From positions 448,709 to 498,031 of the forward strand of contig NZ_HE578946.1 in assembly GCF_000321045.1 (NCBI RefSeq): DNA of 49,323 bases. The letters run 5' to 3'. The notes below the pieces were generated by a model, which saw only the letters and a program-made list of their open reading frames with translations, did not search any database and was not told the DNA's origin. Shown in pieces: positions 23,655 to 33,851 of the stretch. Every line of letters begins with the position of its first letter. Positions within the stretch are counted from its first letter, which is position 1. Both the position numbers and the translations under genes were made by a program. This DNA comes from Phytobacter massiliensis JC163 (GTDB lineage Bacteria > Pseudomonadota > Gammaproteobacteria > Enterobacterales > Enterobacteriaceae).

Positions 23655-25814
23655 ATGCTATTTGGCTTTTTCCGTGGCCTTTTTCGCGTGCTTTTTCGGG
23701 TTAATGTTACCGGCGATACCCGGGCACTGCACGGTGAGCGAGTTCTTATCACCCCGAACCATGTCTCGTTTATCGACGGCATTCTGCTGGCGCTATTCCT
23801 GCCGGTTCGCCCGGTGTTCGCGGTCTACAGCTCCATTAGTCAGCAGTGGTATATGCGCTGGCTTAAACCGCTTATCGATTTTGTGCCGCTGGACCCGACC
23901 AAACCGATGTCGATTAAACATCTGGTGCGGCTGGTTGGCGAAGGCCGCCCGGTGGTCATCTTCCCGGAGGGGCGTATCTCTGTCTCCGGCTCGCTGATGA
24001 AAATCTACGACGGCGCAGGCTTTGTCGCGGCAAAATCCGGCGCGACGGTGGTGCCGTTACGCATCGATGGCGCAGAGCTCACCTTTTTCAGCCGCCTGAA
24101 AGGGCTGGTGAAACGCCGCCTGTTCCCGCGTATCACCCTGCATATCTTACCCCCCACGCAGCTGCCGATGCCCGACGCCCCGCGCGCCCGCGACCGTCGT
24201 AAAATCGCCGGCGAAATGCTCCATCAGATAATGATGGAAGCGCGCATGGCCGTGCGCCCGCGGGAAACGCTGTTTGACGCCCTGCTGGCGGCTCAGTACC
24301 GCTACGGCGCGGGGAAACCCTGCGTTGAGGACATCAACTTCACCCCTGACTCTTACCGCAAGCTGTTGACCAAAAGCTTATTCGTCGCGCGCATTCTGGA
24401 AAAGTACACTGCGCCCGGTGAAAAGATTGGCCTGATGCTGCCCAACGCGGGCATCAGCGCGGCGGTGATTTTCGGCGCTATCGCCCGTGGGCGCGTTCCG
24501 GCGTTAATGAACTACACCGCAGGCGTGAAGGGGCTGAGCAGCGCCATTACCGCCGCCGAACTGAAAACGGTGTTCACCTCCCGCACCTTTATGGACAAAG
24601 GCAAGCTCTGGCATCTGCCGGAGCAGCTTACCCAGGTGCGCTGGGTCTATCTTGAAGATCTCAAAGGCGACGTGACGCTGGAAGATAAGCTGTGGATCTT
24701 TAGCCGGGTGCTGATGCCGCGGCTGGCGCAGGTGGCGCAAAAGCCGGAGGACCCGGCGATTATCCTCTTTACCTCAGGGTCGGAGGGCAACCCGAAAGGG
24801 GTGGTGCACAGCCATAAGAGCATCCTGGCGAACGTCGAGCAGATCCGCACTATCGCTGATTTCACCGCCAATGACCGATTCATGTCGGCGCTGCCGCTGT
24901 TTCACTCCTTCGGCCTGACGGTTGGGCTATTTACCCCGTTGCTGACCGGCGCGCAGGTTTTCCTCTACCCCAGTCCGCTGCACTACCGCATCGTGCCTGA
25001 GCTGGTGTATGACCGTAACTGCACCGTGCTGTTCGGCACCTCGACCTTCCTCGGTAACTATGCGCGTTTCGCCAACCCGTACGATTTTTACCGCCTGCGC
25101 TACGTGGTGGCGGGGGCGGAGAAACTGCAGGAGAGCACCCGCCAGCTCTGGCAGGATAAGTTTGGCCTGCGCATTCTGGAAGGCTATGGCGTGACGGAGT
25201 GCGCCCCGGTGGTCTCGATCAACGTGCCGATGGCGGCGAAACCGGGCACCGTAGGGCGGATTTTACCGGGTATGGACGCGCGGCTGATGGCGGTGCCCGG
25301 CATTGAAGACGGCGGGCGGCTGCAGCTAAAAGGGCCGAATATCATGAACGGCTATCTGCGCGTCGAGCGTCCAGGCGTGCTGGAAGCGCCCGCTGCGGAA
25401 AACGCCCAGGGCGAGCTGGAGCCGGGCTGGTATGACACCGGCGATATCGTGCGCTTTGACGAGCAGGGCTTCGTGCAGATTCAGGGCCGCGCCAAACGCT
25501 TCGCCAAAATCGCCGGCGAGATGATCTCGCTGGAGATGGTGGAACAGCTGGCGACGGCGGTGTCGCCAGAGAAGATGCACGCGACCGCGATTAAATCCGA
25601 CCCGAGCAAAGGCGAAGCGCTGGTGCTGTTCACCACCGATCAGGAGCTGACGCGGGAAAAACTGCAGCAGCAGGCCCGTTCGCAGGGCGTACCGGAACTG
25701 GCGGTGCCGCGCGATATTCGTTTCCTGAAACAGCTGCCGCTGCTTGGCAGCGGGAAGCCGGATTTTGTGACCTTAAAAAGTATGGTGGATGAAGGGGAAA
25801 ACCAGCATGCATGA
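23655..25814 (+). CDS. aas: Bifunctional acyl-ACP synthetase / 2-acyl-GPE acyltransferase Aas
   Basis: A 719-residue inner membrane enzyme, the same length as in E. coli. It re-acylates lysophosphatidylethanolamine. The N-terminal acyltransferase domain has the HX4D motif at H36-D41 (NHVSFIDG) and FPEGR near residue 98. The central and C-terminal AMP-binding domain has [18 protein letters not shown] and YDTGD, and activates the fatty acid onto bound acyl carrier protein. AAAGGAG precedes the start. lplT follows with an 8-base overlap, coupling the acyltransferase to the lysophospholipid flippase. Confidence 0.96.
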   Translation: MLFGFFRGLFRVLFRVNVTGDTRALHGERVLITPNHVSFIDGILLALFLPVRPVFAVYSSISQQWYMRWLKPLIDFVPLDPTKPMSIKHLVRLVGEGRPVVIFPEGRISVSGSLMKIYDGAGFVAAKSGATVVPLRIDGAELTFFSRLKGLVKRRLFPRITLHILPPTQLPMPDAPRARDRRKIAGEMLHQIMMEARMAVRPRETLFDALLAAQYRYGAGKPCVEDINFTPDSYRKLLTKSLFVARILEKYTAPGEKIGLMLPNAGISAAVIFGAIARGRVPALMNYTAGVKGLSSAITAAELKTVFTSRTFMDKGKLWHLPEQLTQVRWVYLEDLKGDVTLEDKLWIFSRVLMPRLAQVAQKPEDPAIILFTSGSEGNPKGVVHSHKSILANVEQIRTIADFTANDRFMSALPLFHSFGLTVGLFTPLLTGAQVFLYPSPLHYRIVPELVYDRNCTVLFGTSTFLGNYARFANPYDFYRLRYVVAGAEKLQESTRQLWQDKFGLRILEGYGVTECAPVVSINVPMAAKPGTVGRILPGMDARLMAVPGIEDGGRLQLKGPNIMNGYLRVERPGVLEAPAAENAQGELEPGWYDTGDIVRFDEQGFVQIQGRAKRFAKIAGEMISLEMVEQLATAVSPEKMHATAIKSDPSKGEALVLFTTDQELTREKLQQQARSQGVPELAVPRDIRFLKQLPLLGSGKPDFVTLKSMVDEGENQHA

Positions 25815-27000
25815 GTCAGCACCCACTAACATTCCGCTCTGGTCGAAAGGGATGAAGGCGGTAATTGCCGCCCAATTTCTCTCCGCCTTTGGCGATAACG
25901 CGCTGCTGTTCGCCACCCTGGCTCTGCTAAAAGCGGAGTTCTATCCCGACTGGAGCCAGCCTATCCTACAGATGGTGTTTGTGGGCGCTTACATCGTTTT
26001 TGCGCCGTTTGTCGGCCAGATAGCGGACAGCTTCCCGAAAGGGCGCGTGATGATGATGGCCAACGGGCTTAAGCTGGTGGGTGCCGCCAGCATCTGCTTT
26101 GGCGTCAACCCGTTCGTCGGCTATACGCTGGTTGGCGTTGGCGCGGCGGCCTATTCGCCAGCCAAATACGGCATTCTCGGCGAACTGACCACCGGCGATA
26201 AGCTGGTAAAAGCCAACGGATTGATGGAGTCCTCCACTATTGCCGCCATTTTGCTTGGCTCAATGGCGGGCGGCATTCTGGCGGACTGGCATGTGCTGGC
26301 ATCGCTGGGCGTCTGTGCGCTGGCCTATGCCGGGGCGGTGGCGGCCAACCTGCTTATTCCACGGCTGGCGGCGGCAAGGCCGGGGCAGTCCTGGCGCTTT
26401 ACGCCGATGACCCGCAGCTTCTTTAACGCCTGTTCCGTGCTCTGGCATAACGGCGAAACCCGCTTTTCACTGGTGGGCACCAGCCTGTTCTGGGGGGCGG
26501 GCGTCACGCTGCGCTTCCTGCTGGTGCTGTGGGTGCCGGTGGCGCTGGGCATTACCGACAACGCGACCCCCACCTATCTTAACGCCATGGTTGCCGTGGG
26601 GATCGTTGTCGGCGCGGGGCTGGCCGCAAAACTGGTGACGCTGGAAACCGTGGCGCGCTGCATGCCTGCCGGCATCCTGATTGGCGTCGGGGTGGTTTTC
26701 TTTTCGTTACAACATGCATTGCTGCCAGCGTACGGACTGCTGCTGCTGATTGGCGTGCTGGGCGGCTTTTTTGTCGTGCCGCTGAACGCGCTGTTGCAGG
26801 AACGCGGAAAACGCTCCGTCGGCGCGGGCAACGCTATTGCGGTGCAGAACCTTGGCGAGAACACCGCCATGTTGCTGATGCTGGGGCTCTATTCGCTGGC
26901 GGTGAAGGTAGGCGTGCCGGTGGTGGGCGTTGGGGTTGGCTTTGGCGCGCTGTTCGCGCTGGCGATTGCCGCCCTCTGGATCTGGCAACGCCGTCGCTAA
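25807..27000 (+). CDS. lplT: Lysophospholipid transporter LplT
   Basis: A 397-residue major facilitator protein with about 12 membrane segments. It flips lysophospholipids across the inner membrane to Aas. Residues near the start ([20 protein letters not shown]) and [18 protein letters not shown] match E. coli LplT, which has the same length. ATG 25807 within the end of aas is chosen because it aligns with the E. coli start. The C-terminus is followed by a palindrome. Confidence 0.95.
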   Translation: MHESAPTNIPLWSKGMKAVIAAQFLSAFGDNALLFATLALLKAEFYPDWSQPILQMVFVGAYIVFAPFVGQIADSFPKGRVMMMANGLKLVGAASICFGVNPFVGYTLVGVGAAAYSPAKYGILGELTTGDKLVKANGLMESSTIAAILLGSMAGGILADWHVLASLGVCALAYAGAVAANLLIPRLAAARPGQSWRFTPMTRSFFNACSVLWHNGETRFSLVGTSLFWGAGVTLRFLLVLWVPVALGITDNATPTYLNAMVAVGIVVGAGLAAKLVTLETVARCMPAGILIGVGVVFFSLQHALLPAYGLLLLIGVLGGFFVVPLNALLQERGKRSVGAGNAIAVQNLGENTAMLLMLGLYSLAVKVGVPVVGVGVGFGALFALAIAALWIWQRRR

Positions 27001-27004
27001 CTAT

Positions 27005-27027
27005 GCCGGGCGGAGTTAACGCCCGGC
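27005..27027. other. GC-rich hairpin between lplT and tas
   Basis: GCCGGGCG and CGCCCGGC form an 8-bp stem with a 7-base loop, between the convergent lplT and tas. It has no T tract but may act as a two-way weak terminator. Confidence 0.5.
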
Positions 27028-27033
27028 CATCGC

Positions 27034-28074
27034 TTACGGTGCCGGGTAGGTGTAGACCTGATGCACCGCTTCAATCTCTGCAAGCACCTCCTGGCTTAAT
27101 GTCAGATGCAGGCTCTCCACGTTGCTTTTCAGCTGTTCTAAGGTCGTCGCGCCCAGCAGGGTGCTGGCGACGAACGGCTGTTGGCGGACAAACGCCAGCG
27201 CCATCTGCGCCGGGTCAAGGTTATGCCGCTTAGCGATATCCACATAAGCCGCTACCGCCTTTTGCGCCTGCTCGCCGCTGTAACGGGTAAAGCGGCTGAA
27301 CAGCGTATTGCGCGCCCCTTCTGGCTTCGCGCCGTTGAGGTATTTGCCGGTTAACGTGCCAAACGCAAGGCACGAGTAGGCCAGCAGCTCAACGCCCTCG
27401 TACTGGCTTACTTCCGCCAGGCCCACTTCAAAGCTACGGTTAAGCAGGCTGTAGGGATTCTGAATGGTCACAATCCGCGGCAGGTCGTGCTTTTCCGCCA
27501 GATGCAGATAGCGCATAACGCCGAACGCGGTCTCGTTGGAGACGCCGATATAGCGAATTTTCCCCGCGCGCTGGCATTCGGTGAGCGCTTCCAGCGTCTC
27601 CAGCAGGGTGATGACCGGCGCAGAGTCTGCCCAGCTGTAGCCCAGCTTGCCGAAACAGTTGGTGGCGCGCTGCGGCCAGTGGACCTGGTAGAGGTCGAGA
27701 TAATCGGTTTGCAGTCGTTTCAGGCTGGCATCCAGCGCGAGACGGATATTTTTACGATCCAGTGCCTGGTTTGGGCGAATGGCGTTATCGTTGTTACGCG
27801 ACGGGCCGCTGACCTTCGAGGCGACCACCAGCTTTTCGCGGTTGCCGCGTTTCGCCAGCCAGTTGCCAACGTAGGTTTCCGTTAGCCCTTGCGTTTCCGG
27901 GCGTGGCGGAACGGGGTACATCTCTGCGACATCAATCAGGTTAATGCCCTGACTTATCGCGTAATCAAGCTGTGCGTGGGCGTCGGCTTCGCTGTTCTGT
28001 TCACCAAACGTCATTGTGCCCAGCCCCAGAGTGCTGATTTCGAGAGAACTGTGGGGGATACGGTGATAATGCAT
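27034..28074 (-). CDS. tas: Aldo/keto reductase Tas
   Basis: A 346-residue aldo/keto reductase matching E. coli Tas, first seen as a suppressor of tyrosine auxotrophy. Family elements are GLGTMTFG, INLIDVAEMYPVPP (catalytic Asp and Tyr), VVASKVSG (lysine) and YLDLYQVHWPQR (histidine). The physiological substrate is not established. ATG 28074 with AAGGAAG upstream is chosen over an upstream in-frame ATG at 28128. It is followed by lplT, convergent. Confidence 0.94.
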   Translation of the reverse strand: MHYHRIPHSSLEISTLGLGTMTFGEQNSEADAHAQLDYAISQGINLIDVAEMYPVPPRPETQGLTETYVGNWLAKRGNREKLVVASKVSGPSRNNDNAIRPNQALDRKNIRLALDASLKRLQTDYLDLYQVHWPQRATNCFGKLGYSWADSAPVITLLETLEALTECQRAGKIRYIGVSNETAFGVMRYLHLAEKHDLPRIVTIQNPYSLLNRSFEVGLAEVSQYEGVELLAYSCLAFGTLTGKYLNGAKPEGARNTLFSRFTRYSGEQAQKAVAAYVDIAKRHNLDPAQMALAFVRQQPFVASTLLGATTLEQLKSNVESLHLTLSQEVLAEIEAVHQVYTYPAP

Positions 28075-28164
28075 AGCCGGCTTCCTTATGGTGAGACTGT
28101 CATCAGGCTGACAAAGGAATACCAACATGGCAGAGGGAAAAGAAAAGGGGAAGAGGGAAAGGGC

Positions 28165-28193
28165 AAAAAGGTCAGCAGGTTACTGACCTTTTT
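28165..28193. terminator. Bidirectional terminator between ygdR and tas
   Basis: AAAAAGGTCAG and CTGACCTTTTT form an 11-bp stem with a 7-base loop, with A and T runs on the two sides. It would end ygdR transcription on the minus strand before tas. Confidence 0.85.
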
Positions 28194-28201
28194 AAGATTT
28201 T

Positions 28202-28420
28202 TTAGCGCTCAAGAATTTGTGAAACGTCATCGCGGTTGATCTGCATCTCGTTGCCCTGCTGATCGCGATAGCTGACCAGACCGGTTTCATCATCAATTTC
28301 AGGTTTGCCATCGGTAAGAATCATCCTGCCGTCTTTTGTCGCCATTACGTAATCGCTGCTACATCCGGAAACTGCAAAAGCTAATCCTACTGCGGAGATA
28401 ATAACCGCCCATTTTTTCAT
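28202..28420 (-). CDS. ygdR: Small lipoprotein YgdR
   Basis: A 72-residue lipoprotein of the DUF903 (YgdI/YgdR) family. A signal peptide ends in the lipobox VSGC, with cysteine at position 20, followed by SS, which suggests outer membrane sorting. The mature part contains [20 protein letters not shown], an SH3-like fold in relatives. Function is unknown. It is a single gene with its own terminator. Confidence 0.92.
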   Translation of the reverse strand: MKKWAVIISAVGLAFAVSGCSSDYVMATKDGRMILTDGKPEIDDETGLVSYRDQQGNEMQINRDDVSQILER

Positions 28421-28538
28421 CGTGCTCTCCTCGCCTGGTCCGTATCTCAGAATAGTCTAGTAATAACCGGATGTTGCGATTCAAAAAAGGGGGAAATTCT
28501 TAAAGTGTGGAGCCGCGCAGAATGAAAAACCATGAACA

Positions 28539-28558
28539 GCTTCCCCTTGCGGGGAAGC
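28539..28558 (-). terminator. Hairpin downstream of ygdQ
   Basis: GCTTCCCC and GGGGAAGC form a stable 8-bp stem with a TTGC loop, six bases beyond the ygdQ stop. There is no T tract, so termination is possible but weakly supported. Confidence 0.45.
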
Positions 28559-28564
28559 GTAGTC

Positions 28565-29278
28565 TTAAAGCGGGTTTTTCTTATTACGCATCAGGTTGAG
28601 GGTTTCAACGGCGATAGAGAAGAACATGGCGAAATAGATGTAACCCTTCGGCACATGAATCGCGACGCTTTCCAGAATTAGCGTGAACCCGACCAGGATC
28701 AGGAAAGAGAGCGCGAGCATTTTGACCGACGGATGGCGGCTCACAAAATCGCCGATGGGCCGGGCGGCAAACATCATCACCCCCACCGAAATCACCACCG
28801 CCGCCATCATGATAAACAGGTGATCGGAGAGGCCGACGGCGGTAATCACCGAGTCGAGGCTGAAAATAATGTCCAGCAGCATAATCTGCACAATGGCGCC
28901 CAGGAACGAGTGCACATTGGTTTTTAGCCCTTCCTCTTCGCCTTCTATGGTTTCGTGGATCTCCTTACTCGCTTTCCAGATAAGGAACACGCCGCCGAAA
29001 AAGAGAATCAAATCGCGGGCGGAGACGGCATGCTCCAGCACCGAAAACAGCGGAGTGGTAAGTTTAGTAATCCATGAAATAGAGGCCAGCAGCAGCAGAC
29101 GCATCACCATCGCGGCGGCCAGGCCCAGCCGTCTTGCGTGCGGGCGCTGGGCTGTCGGGAGTTTTGCCACCACCAGTGAAAGGAAAATAATATTGTCGAT
29201 CCCCAGCACAATCTCCAGCAGCGTCAGCGTGCCAAGCGCAAGCCATGCGTTGGGGTCGGTAATCCATGCAAATAACAT
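28565..29278 (-). CDS. ygdQ: TerC-family membrane protein YgdQ
   Basis: A 237-residue inner membrane protein with about seven hydrophobic segments, matching E. coli YgdQ. The TerC family motif with acidic residues inside the membrane is visible: LEIVLGIDNIIFL near the start and DIIFSLDSVITAVGL in the second half. By family it may move manganese or other metal ions, but this member is uncharacterised. It lies downstream of mutH on the same strand after 62 bases and may be cotranscribed with it. Confidence 0.93.
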   Translation of the reverse strand: MLFAWITDPNAWLALGTLTLLEIVLGIDNIIFLSLVVAKLPTAQRPHARRLGLAAAMVMRLLLLASISWITKLTTPLFSVLEHAVSARDLILFFGGVFLIWKASKEIHETIEGEEEGLKTNVHSFLGAIVQIMLLDIIFSLDSVITAVGLSDHLFIMMAAVVISVGVMMFAARPIGDFVSRHPSVKMLALSFLILVGFTLILESVAIHVPKGYIYFAMFFSIAVETLNLMRNKKNPL

Positions 29279-29340
29279 TTCTAAAGTCCTGCCAAAAAAG
29301 AAACGCTAATTATAAGCACCCGCAAGTCGCAGGTAAAAAC

Positions 29341-30036
29341 TTAATCCTGATGAATAAGGAAATGTCTGGCCAGCAGCGCGCCGGTGAAATTCTTCTTAAG
29401 GTAAAAGCCTCGTGGCAGCGTGAGGATCGGCTCCCCGCTTGCGCCGACCGCTTCGGTAAGAGCTTTACTGTTGGCCGCTTTCGGGCGCAGCTGCAAAACC
29501 TCCCCGTGCCGCGCCGTAATACGCTCAACCTGACCCAGGACGATAAGATCCATCAGTTCTTCCCAGTCCATGCGAAGCTGATGTTCCTCCTCTTCGCTGG
29601 GGCTCCAGAGCAGCGGAGAACCGACCCGACGCTCGCCGACCGGGATCTCGCGGGACCCCTCAATCGGAACCCACAGCACCCGGCGTAGCTTATGCCGGAC
29701 GTGGCTGGTTTCCCAGGTTACGCCGCTATTGCCGGTAAGCGGCGCGACGCAGACAAAGGTGGTCTCCAGCGGGCGGCCCGCGCTGTCGATAGGGATGGTT
29801 TTCAGCTCTACCCCCAGCGCGGCAAAATCCTGTTCAGGCTTGCTGCCCGCGCTGGCCCCCAGCCACAGTTCCAGCAGTACCCCCGTCCAGCCTTTATCCC
29901 GTTTGAGATCCCGCGGCGTCGCCAGCCCGGCGAGCTGCGCAAGTTCGCCCAGCGTATACCCTGCAAGGCGCTGCGCCTGGGCCAGCAGTTCGCTTTCGGA
30001 TTGTGGGGAAGTGGTCAACGGAAGAAGAGGCGACAT
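29341..30036 (-). CDS. mutH: DNA mismatch repair endonuclease MutH
   Basis: A 231-residue restriction-like endonuclease that nicks the unmethylated strand at hemimethylated GATC when activated by MutL. The catalytic residues D70, E77 and K79 are all present ([14 protein letters not shown]). The length and sequence match E. coli MutH (229 residues). It is divergent from rppH across the DARS2 region, and ygdQ follows on the same strand. Confidence 0.96.
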   Translation of the reverse strand: MSPLLPLTTSPQSESELLAQAQRLAGYTLGELAQLAGLATPRDLKRDKGWTGVLLELWLGASAGSKPEQDFAALGVELKTIPIDSAGRPLETTFVCVAPLTGNSGVTWETSHVRHKLRRVLWVPIEGSREIPVGERRVGSPLLWSPSEEEEHQLRMDWEELMDLIVLGQVERITARHGEVLQLRPKAANSKALTEAVGASGEPILTLPRGFYLKKNFTGALLARHFLIHQD

Positions 30037-30715
30037 GAAAAAAACCTTTGGTTAAAAAATGAACAGTAGTTATCCACGCAAAAAAAGTACGCGTCACTTT
30101 CGGTATTAAGCATTAAACCCTATGAAAAATAAAATTATTTTCCGACGGATTTCACGTGTTGCGCAACAAGCGGCAACGTTGTCCCGATCTGGTCACTGAC
30201 AATAAACAGGATCTTACACCATGTTATCCACAGAAAAATGGGATAACTGGGTAAAAGTGGCACTACTGTTTCGATTTACAGCCTTGACGTGCGATGAAAA
30301 TCGAAATTTTGCACAAAATACGGCTAACTCTGGGGCATAATCTGTGGATAAAAACAACGTTGTGCGATCTTTCATCAGTAGAAGGATCGCTATAGTGACG
30401 ATCATCACATTTTTCACCGCCGCAGCCTGAATTATAGGCGTAAGTTAATGATAAATAATTTCTTATTTTAGCAGCGGTATAATGGCTTATTCAGATTACT
30501 CTGGGTTTTCCCACGTTAAACTGCGGGTTCTTCACAACTCTATCCACAGAAAACGTGAATAAAACGCCGCGAAGCCCAGGGTGCTTGTTTATAACTTCAA
30601 GGATAATTGTGGGTTACTTAAACGTTATTCGTTTGTATCGCTGCAATTGAGTGGTTTACCGTTTTCCACGAGTGTGAAACAATCGATTAATTCAGGTTTA
30701 TTTTGAGGTAGTCCG
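30037..30715. other. DARS2 (DnaA-reactivating sequence) in the mutH-rppH gap
   Basis: This 679-base gene-free, AT-rich region corresponds to the E. coli mutH-rppH (ygdP) gap, the location of DARS2, which promotes exchange of ADP for ATP on DnaA. DnaA boxes are at 30070-30078 (TTATCCACG), 30224-30232 (TTATCCACA), 30343-30351 (complement of TTATCCACA) and 30540-30548 (CTATCCACA). A candidate IHF site with an AT tract is at 30441-30453 (complement strand, TATCATTAACTTA, one mismatch). It also holds the mutH and rppH promoters. Confidence 0.85.
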
Positions 30716-31246
30716 GTGATTGATGACGATGGCTACCGCCCAAATGTGGGAATCGTAATCTGTAATCGACAGGGCCAGGTCATGTGGGCCAGACGCTTCG
30801 GGCAGCATTCATGGCAGTTCCCCCAGGGGGGAATCAATCCGGGCGAATCTCCTGAGCAGGCTATGTACCGGGAACTGTTCGAAGAAGTAGGTTTAAACCG
30901 TAAAGATGTGCGGATCCTTGCTTCTACCCGCAACTGGTTGCGTTACAAGTTACCGAAACGTTTGGTGCGTTGGGATACAAAGCCGGTCTGTATCGGCCAG
31001 AAACAGAAGTGGTTTCTTCTGCAGTTGGTCAGCAGCGATGCTGATATCAATATGCAAACCAGTAGTACGCCGGAGTTTGATGGCTGGCGTTGGGTTAGCT
31101 ACTGGTATCCTGTTCGTCAGGTAGTGTCGTTTAAGCGCGACGTCTACCGGCGGGTGATGAAAGAGTTTGCAGGGGCCGTCATGGCGCTTTCGGAAATGCC
31201 GCCGAAACCGCAGAGCGCACCTGCCTGGCGACGTAAAAGAGGTTAA
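30716..31246 (+). CDS. rppH: RNA pyrophosphohydrolase RppH
   Basis: A 176-residue Nudix hydrolase, nearly identical to E. coli RppH (176 residues). It removes pyrophosphate from 5'-triphosphate ends of mRNA, opening them to RNase E decay. The Nudix box is complete: [23 protein letters not shown], cited as residues about 37-59. The start is GTG 30716 after TTGAGGTAG, as in E. coli. ptsP follows after 12 bases on the same strand. Confidence 0.96.
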   Translation: MIDDDGYRPNVGIVICNRQGQVMWARRFGQHSWQFPQGGINPGESPEQAMYRELFEEVGLNRKDVRILASTRNWLRYKLPKRLVRWDTKPVCIGQKQKWFLLQLVSSDADINMQTSSTPEFDGWRWVSYWYPVRQVVSFKRDVYRRVMKEFAGAVMALSEMPPKPQSAPAWRRKRG

Positions 31247-31258
31247 GCCACGCACATT

Positions 31259-33505
31259 ATGCTCACCCGACTGCGAGAAATCGTTGAGAAAGTCGCCAGC
31301 GCGCCGCGGCTCAATGAGGCGCTGGAAATACTGGTCACCGATATCTGCCAGGCGATGGACACCGAAGTGTGCTCCGTCTACCTGGCCGATCACGACCGGC
31401 GCTGTTATTACCTGATGGCGACGCGCGGTTTGAAAAAGCCGCGCGGGCGCACGGTAACCCTCGCATTCGATCAAGGTATCGTCGGCCTCGTAGGCAGGCT
31501 GGCGGAACCCATTAACCTCGCCGACGCGCAAAAGCACCCCAGCTTTAAATTTATTCCCGCCGTTAAAGAAGAGCGCTTCCGCGCGTTTCTTGGCGTGCCC
31601 ATTATTCAGCGCCGCCAGCTTTTAGGCGTGCTGGTGGTGCAACAGCGCGAGCTGCGCCAGTACGACGAAAGCGAGGAGTCCTTCCTCGTCACCCTTGCCA
31701 CCCAAATGGCGGCCATTCTTTCCCAGTCGCAGCTTACCGCGCTGTTCGGCCAGTATCGTCAGACGCGTATTCGCGCGCTGCCAGCAGCGCCTGGCGTTGC
31801 CATTGCCGAAGGCTGGATGGATGAGACCCTGCCGTTGATGGAGCAGGTGTATGAAGCCTCCACCCTTAATGCTTCCCTTGAGCGCGAACGGTTAACCCAC
31901 GCGCTGGAAGAGGCGGCGGGGGAATTTCGCCGCTACAGCAAACGTTTTTCCGCCGGGGCGCAAAAAGAGACGGCGGCTATCTTCGATCTCTATTCGCACC
32001 TCCTTTCCGATGCACGTTTACGCCGTGATCTGTTTGCCGAGGTGGATAAAGGGCTGGTGGCGGAGTGGGCGGTTAAGACCGTTATTGAACGCTTTGCCGA
32101 ACAGTTCGCTTCGCTTAATGATGGCTACCTGAAAGAGCGTGCCGGGGATCTGCGCTCGCTGGGGCAACGGCTGCTGTTCCATCTTGATGATAATCTCCAG
32201 GGGCCAAACTCCTGGCCCGAACGGTTTGTGCTGGTGGCGGACGAACTGTCAGCCACCACGCTCGCGGAGCTGCCTCATGACCGGCTGGCGGGTGTTGTGG
32301 TGCGCGATGGCGCGGCTAACTCCCATGCGGCGATCATGGTGCGCGCGCTGGGTATCCCGACAGTGATGGGGGCCGATATTCAGCCTTCGGTACTGCACCG
32401 GCGCACGCTGGTGGTGGATGGCTACCGGGGCGAACTGTTGGTTGACCCGGAGCCGGTGCTGCAGCAGGAGTATCAGCGCCTTATCAGCGAAGAGAATGAA
32501 TTAACCCGGCTTGCGGAAGATGACGTCAACCTTGCCGCGCAGCTGAAAAGCGGCGAGCGCATCAAGGTAATGCTCAACGCGGGCCTGAGCCCGGCCCATG
32601 AAGAGAAGCTGGGCAGCCGTATCGACGGCATCGGCCTGTACCGCACTGAAATTCCCTTTATGCTGCAAAACGGCTTTCCCTCTGAGGAAGAGCAGGTGGC
32701 GCAGTATCAGGGAATGCTGCAAATGTTCAACGATAAGCCGGTGACGCTGCGAACGCTGGATATCGGCGCCGATAAGCAGCTCCCCTATATGCCTATCAGC
32801 GAAGAGAACCCCTGCCTGGGCTGGCGGGGAATTCGTATCACCCTCGACCAGCCGGAGATCTTTCTCGTTCAGGTACGTGCCATGCTGCGCGCTAATGCCG
32901 CCACCGGTAACCTGAGCATTCTGTTGCCGATGATCACCAGTCTTGATGAGGTGGATGAGGCAAAGCGGCTTATCGAGCGCGCCGGGCGGGAAGTGGAAGA
33001 GATGATCGGTTACGCCATTCCCAAACCGCGAATCGGCGTGATGATTGAGGTGCCGTCGATGGTATTTATGCTGTCGCACCTGGCAAGCCGGGTCGATTTT
33101 ATTTCCATCGGCACCAATGACCTGACGCAGTATATTCTGGCGGTGGATCGCAACAACACCCGCGTGGCGAATATGTATGACAGCCTGCATCCAGGGGTGC
33201 TGCGGGCGCTGGCGATGATAGCGAGAGAAGCGGAACACGCGGGCATCGACCTCTGCCTGTGCGGTGAAATGGCGGGCGACCCGATGTGCGTCGCGGTGCT
33301 GATTGGCCTGGGCTTTAGCCATCTGTCGATGAACGGCCGCTCGGTGGCGCGCATAAAATACCTGCTGCGTCGTCTGGATTACGAAGAGGCGAAGAGCCTG
33401 GCGAGTCGCATGCTGGATGCGCAGCTCGCAACCGAAGTGCGCCATCAGGTGGCGGCGTTTATGGAGCGCCGGGGCCTCGGCGGGCTGATTCGCGGCGGGC
33501 TGTAG
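31259..33505 (+). CDS. ptsP: Phosphoenolpyruvate-protein phosphotransferase PtsP (EI-Ntr)
   Basis: A 748-residue enzyme I paralog of the nitrogen PTS, the same length as in E. coli. It starts the PtsP-NPr-IIA(Ntr) phosphate chain that controls potassium transport and other processes. Residues about 1-165 form a GAF sensor domain, which binds glutamine or 2-oxoglutarate signals in relatives. The phosphohistidine is H356 in DGAANSHAAIM. The C-terminal PEP-binding TIM barrel includes GIGLYRTEIPFM and SIGTNDLTQY. It lies 12 bases downstream of rppH. Confidence 0.96.
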   Translation: MLTRLREIVEKVASAPRLNEALEILVTDICQAMDTEVCSVYLADHDRRCYYLMATRGLKKPRGRTVTLAFDQGIVGLVGRLAEPINLADAQKHPSFKFIPAVKEERFRAFLGVPIIQRRQLLGVLVVQQRELRQYDESEESFLVTLATQMAAILSQSQLTALFGQYRQTRIRALPAAPGVAIAEGWMDETLPLMEQVYEASTLNASLERERLTHALEEAAGEFRRYSKRFSAGAQKETAAIFDLYSHLLSDARLRRDLFAEVDKGLVAEWAVKTVIERFAEQFASLNDGYLKERAGDLRSLGQRLLFHLDDNLQGPNSWPERFVLVADELSATTLAELPHDRLAGVVVRDGAANSHAAIMVRALGIPTVMGADIQPSVLHRRTLVVDGYRGELLVDPEPVLQQEYQRLISEENELTRLAEDDVNLAAQLKSGERIKVMLNAGLSPAHEEKLGSRIDGIGLYRTEIPFMLQNGFPSEEEQVAQYQGMLQMFNDKPVTLRTLDIGADKQLPYMPISEENPCLGWRGIRITLDQPEIFLVQVRAMLRANAATGNLSILLPMITSLDEVDEAKRLIERAGREVEEMIGYAIPKPRIGVMIEVPSMVFMLSHLASRVDFISIGTNDLTQYILAVDRNNTRVANMYDSLHPGVLRALAMIAREAEHAGIDLCLCGEMAGDPMCVAVLIGLGFSHLSMNGRSVARIKYLLRRLDYEEAKSLASRMLDAQLATEVRHQVAAFMERRGLGGLIRGGL

Positions 33506-33559
33506 GCCCGCTGAGGTTGTTGACAAACCCGGGAGTGATGAAAATGCGGCGCAATGACG

Positions 33560-33628
33560 GTAGCCCGGATAAGGCGTTTTCGCCGCATCCGGGAGTCCCG
33601 GGTGCGCTGTGCTTACCCGGGCTACGCC
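33560..33628. repeat. REP/BIME-type element in the ptsP-lgt gap
   Basis: GTAGCCCGGATAAGGCG, CGCCGCATCCGGGA and a second arm ending CCCGGGCTACG are typical REP modules in inverted arrangement. The remainder of the 346-base ptsP-lgt gap (33629-33851) shows no gene and presumably holds the lgt promoter. Confidence 0.8.
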
Positions 33629-33851
33629 GTTCCATGAATTCCGGTTGGCTTTGTCAGTAGTCTGGGCATGCTTTTTTTACGCGCCGGGAGGCCCCTGGCG
33701 CATGGAATGCTCATACATATCTTTTACAACTTCGCCGCATCATGCTTACGCCTCTTATGCTATGATTCGCGTCCTGGAGCGCCTGGGCCAACGGGCGTGC
33801 GTCTATACCGCTGTCCACTTTCGGCGGAATAACAACAAGTTGTGGTGACAG

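Noticed and set aside
23399-23782. Minus-strand frame overlapping omrA and the start of aas
   Set aside because: It is antisense to a well-supported RNA gene and to aas and has no protein family features.
33609-33848. Open frame in the ptsP-lgt gap
   Set aside because: It overlaps a REP element and the likely lgt promoter region; composition is not gene-like and no start site is visible.
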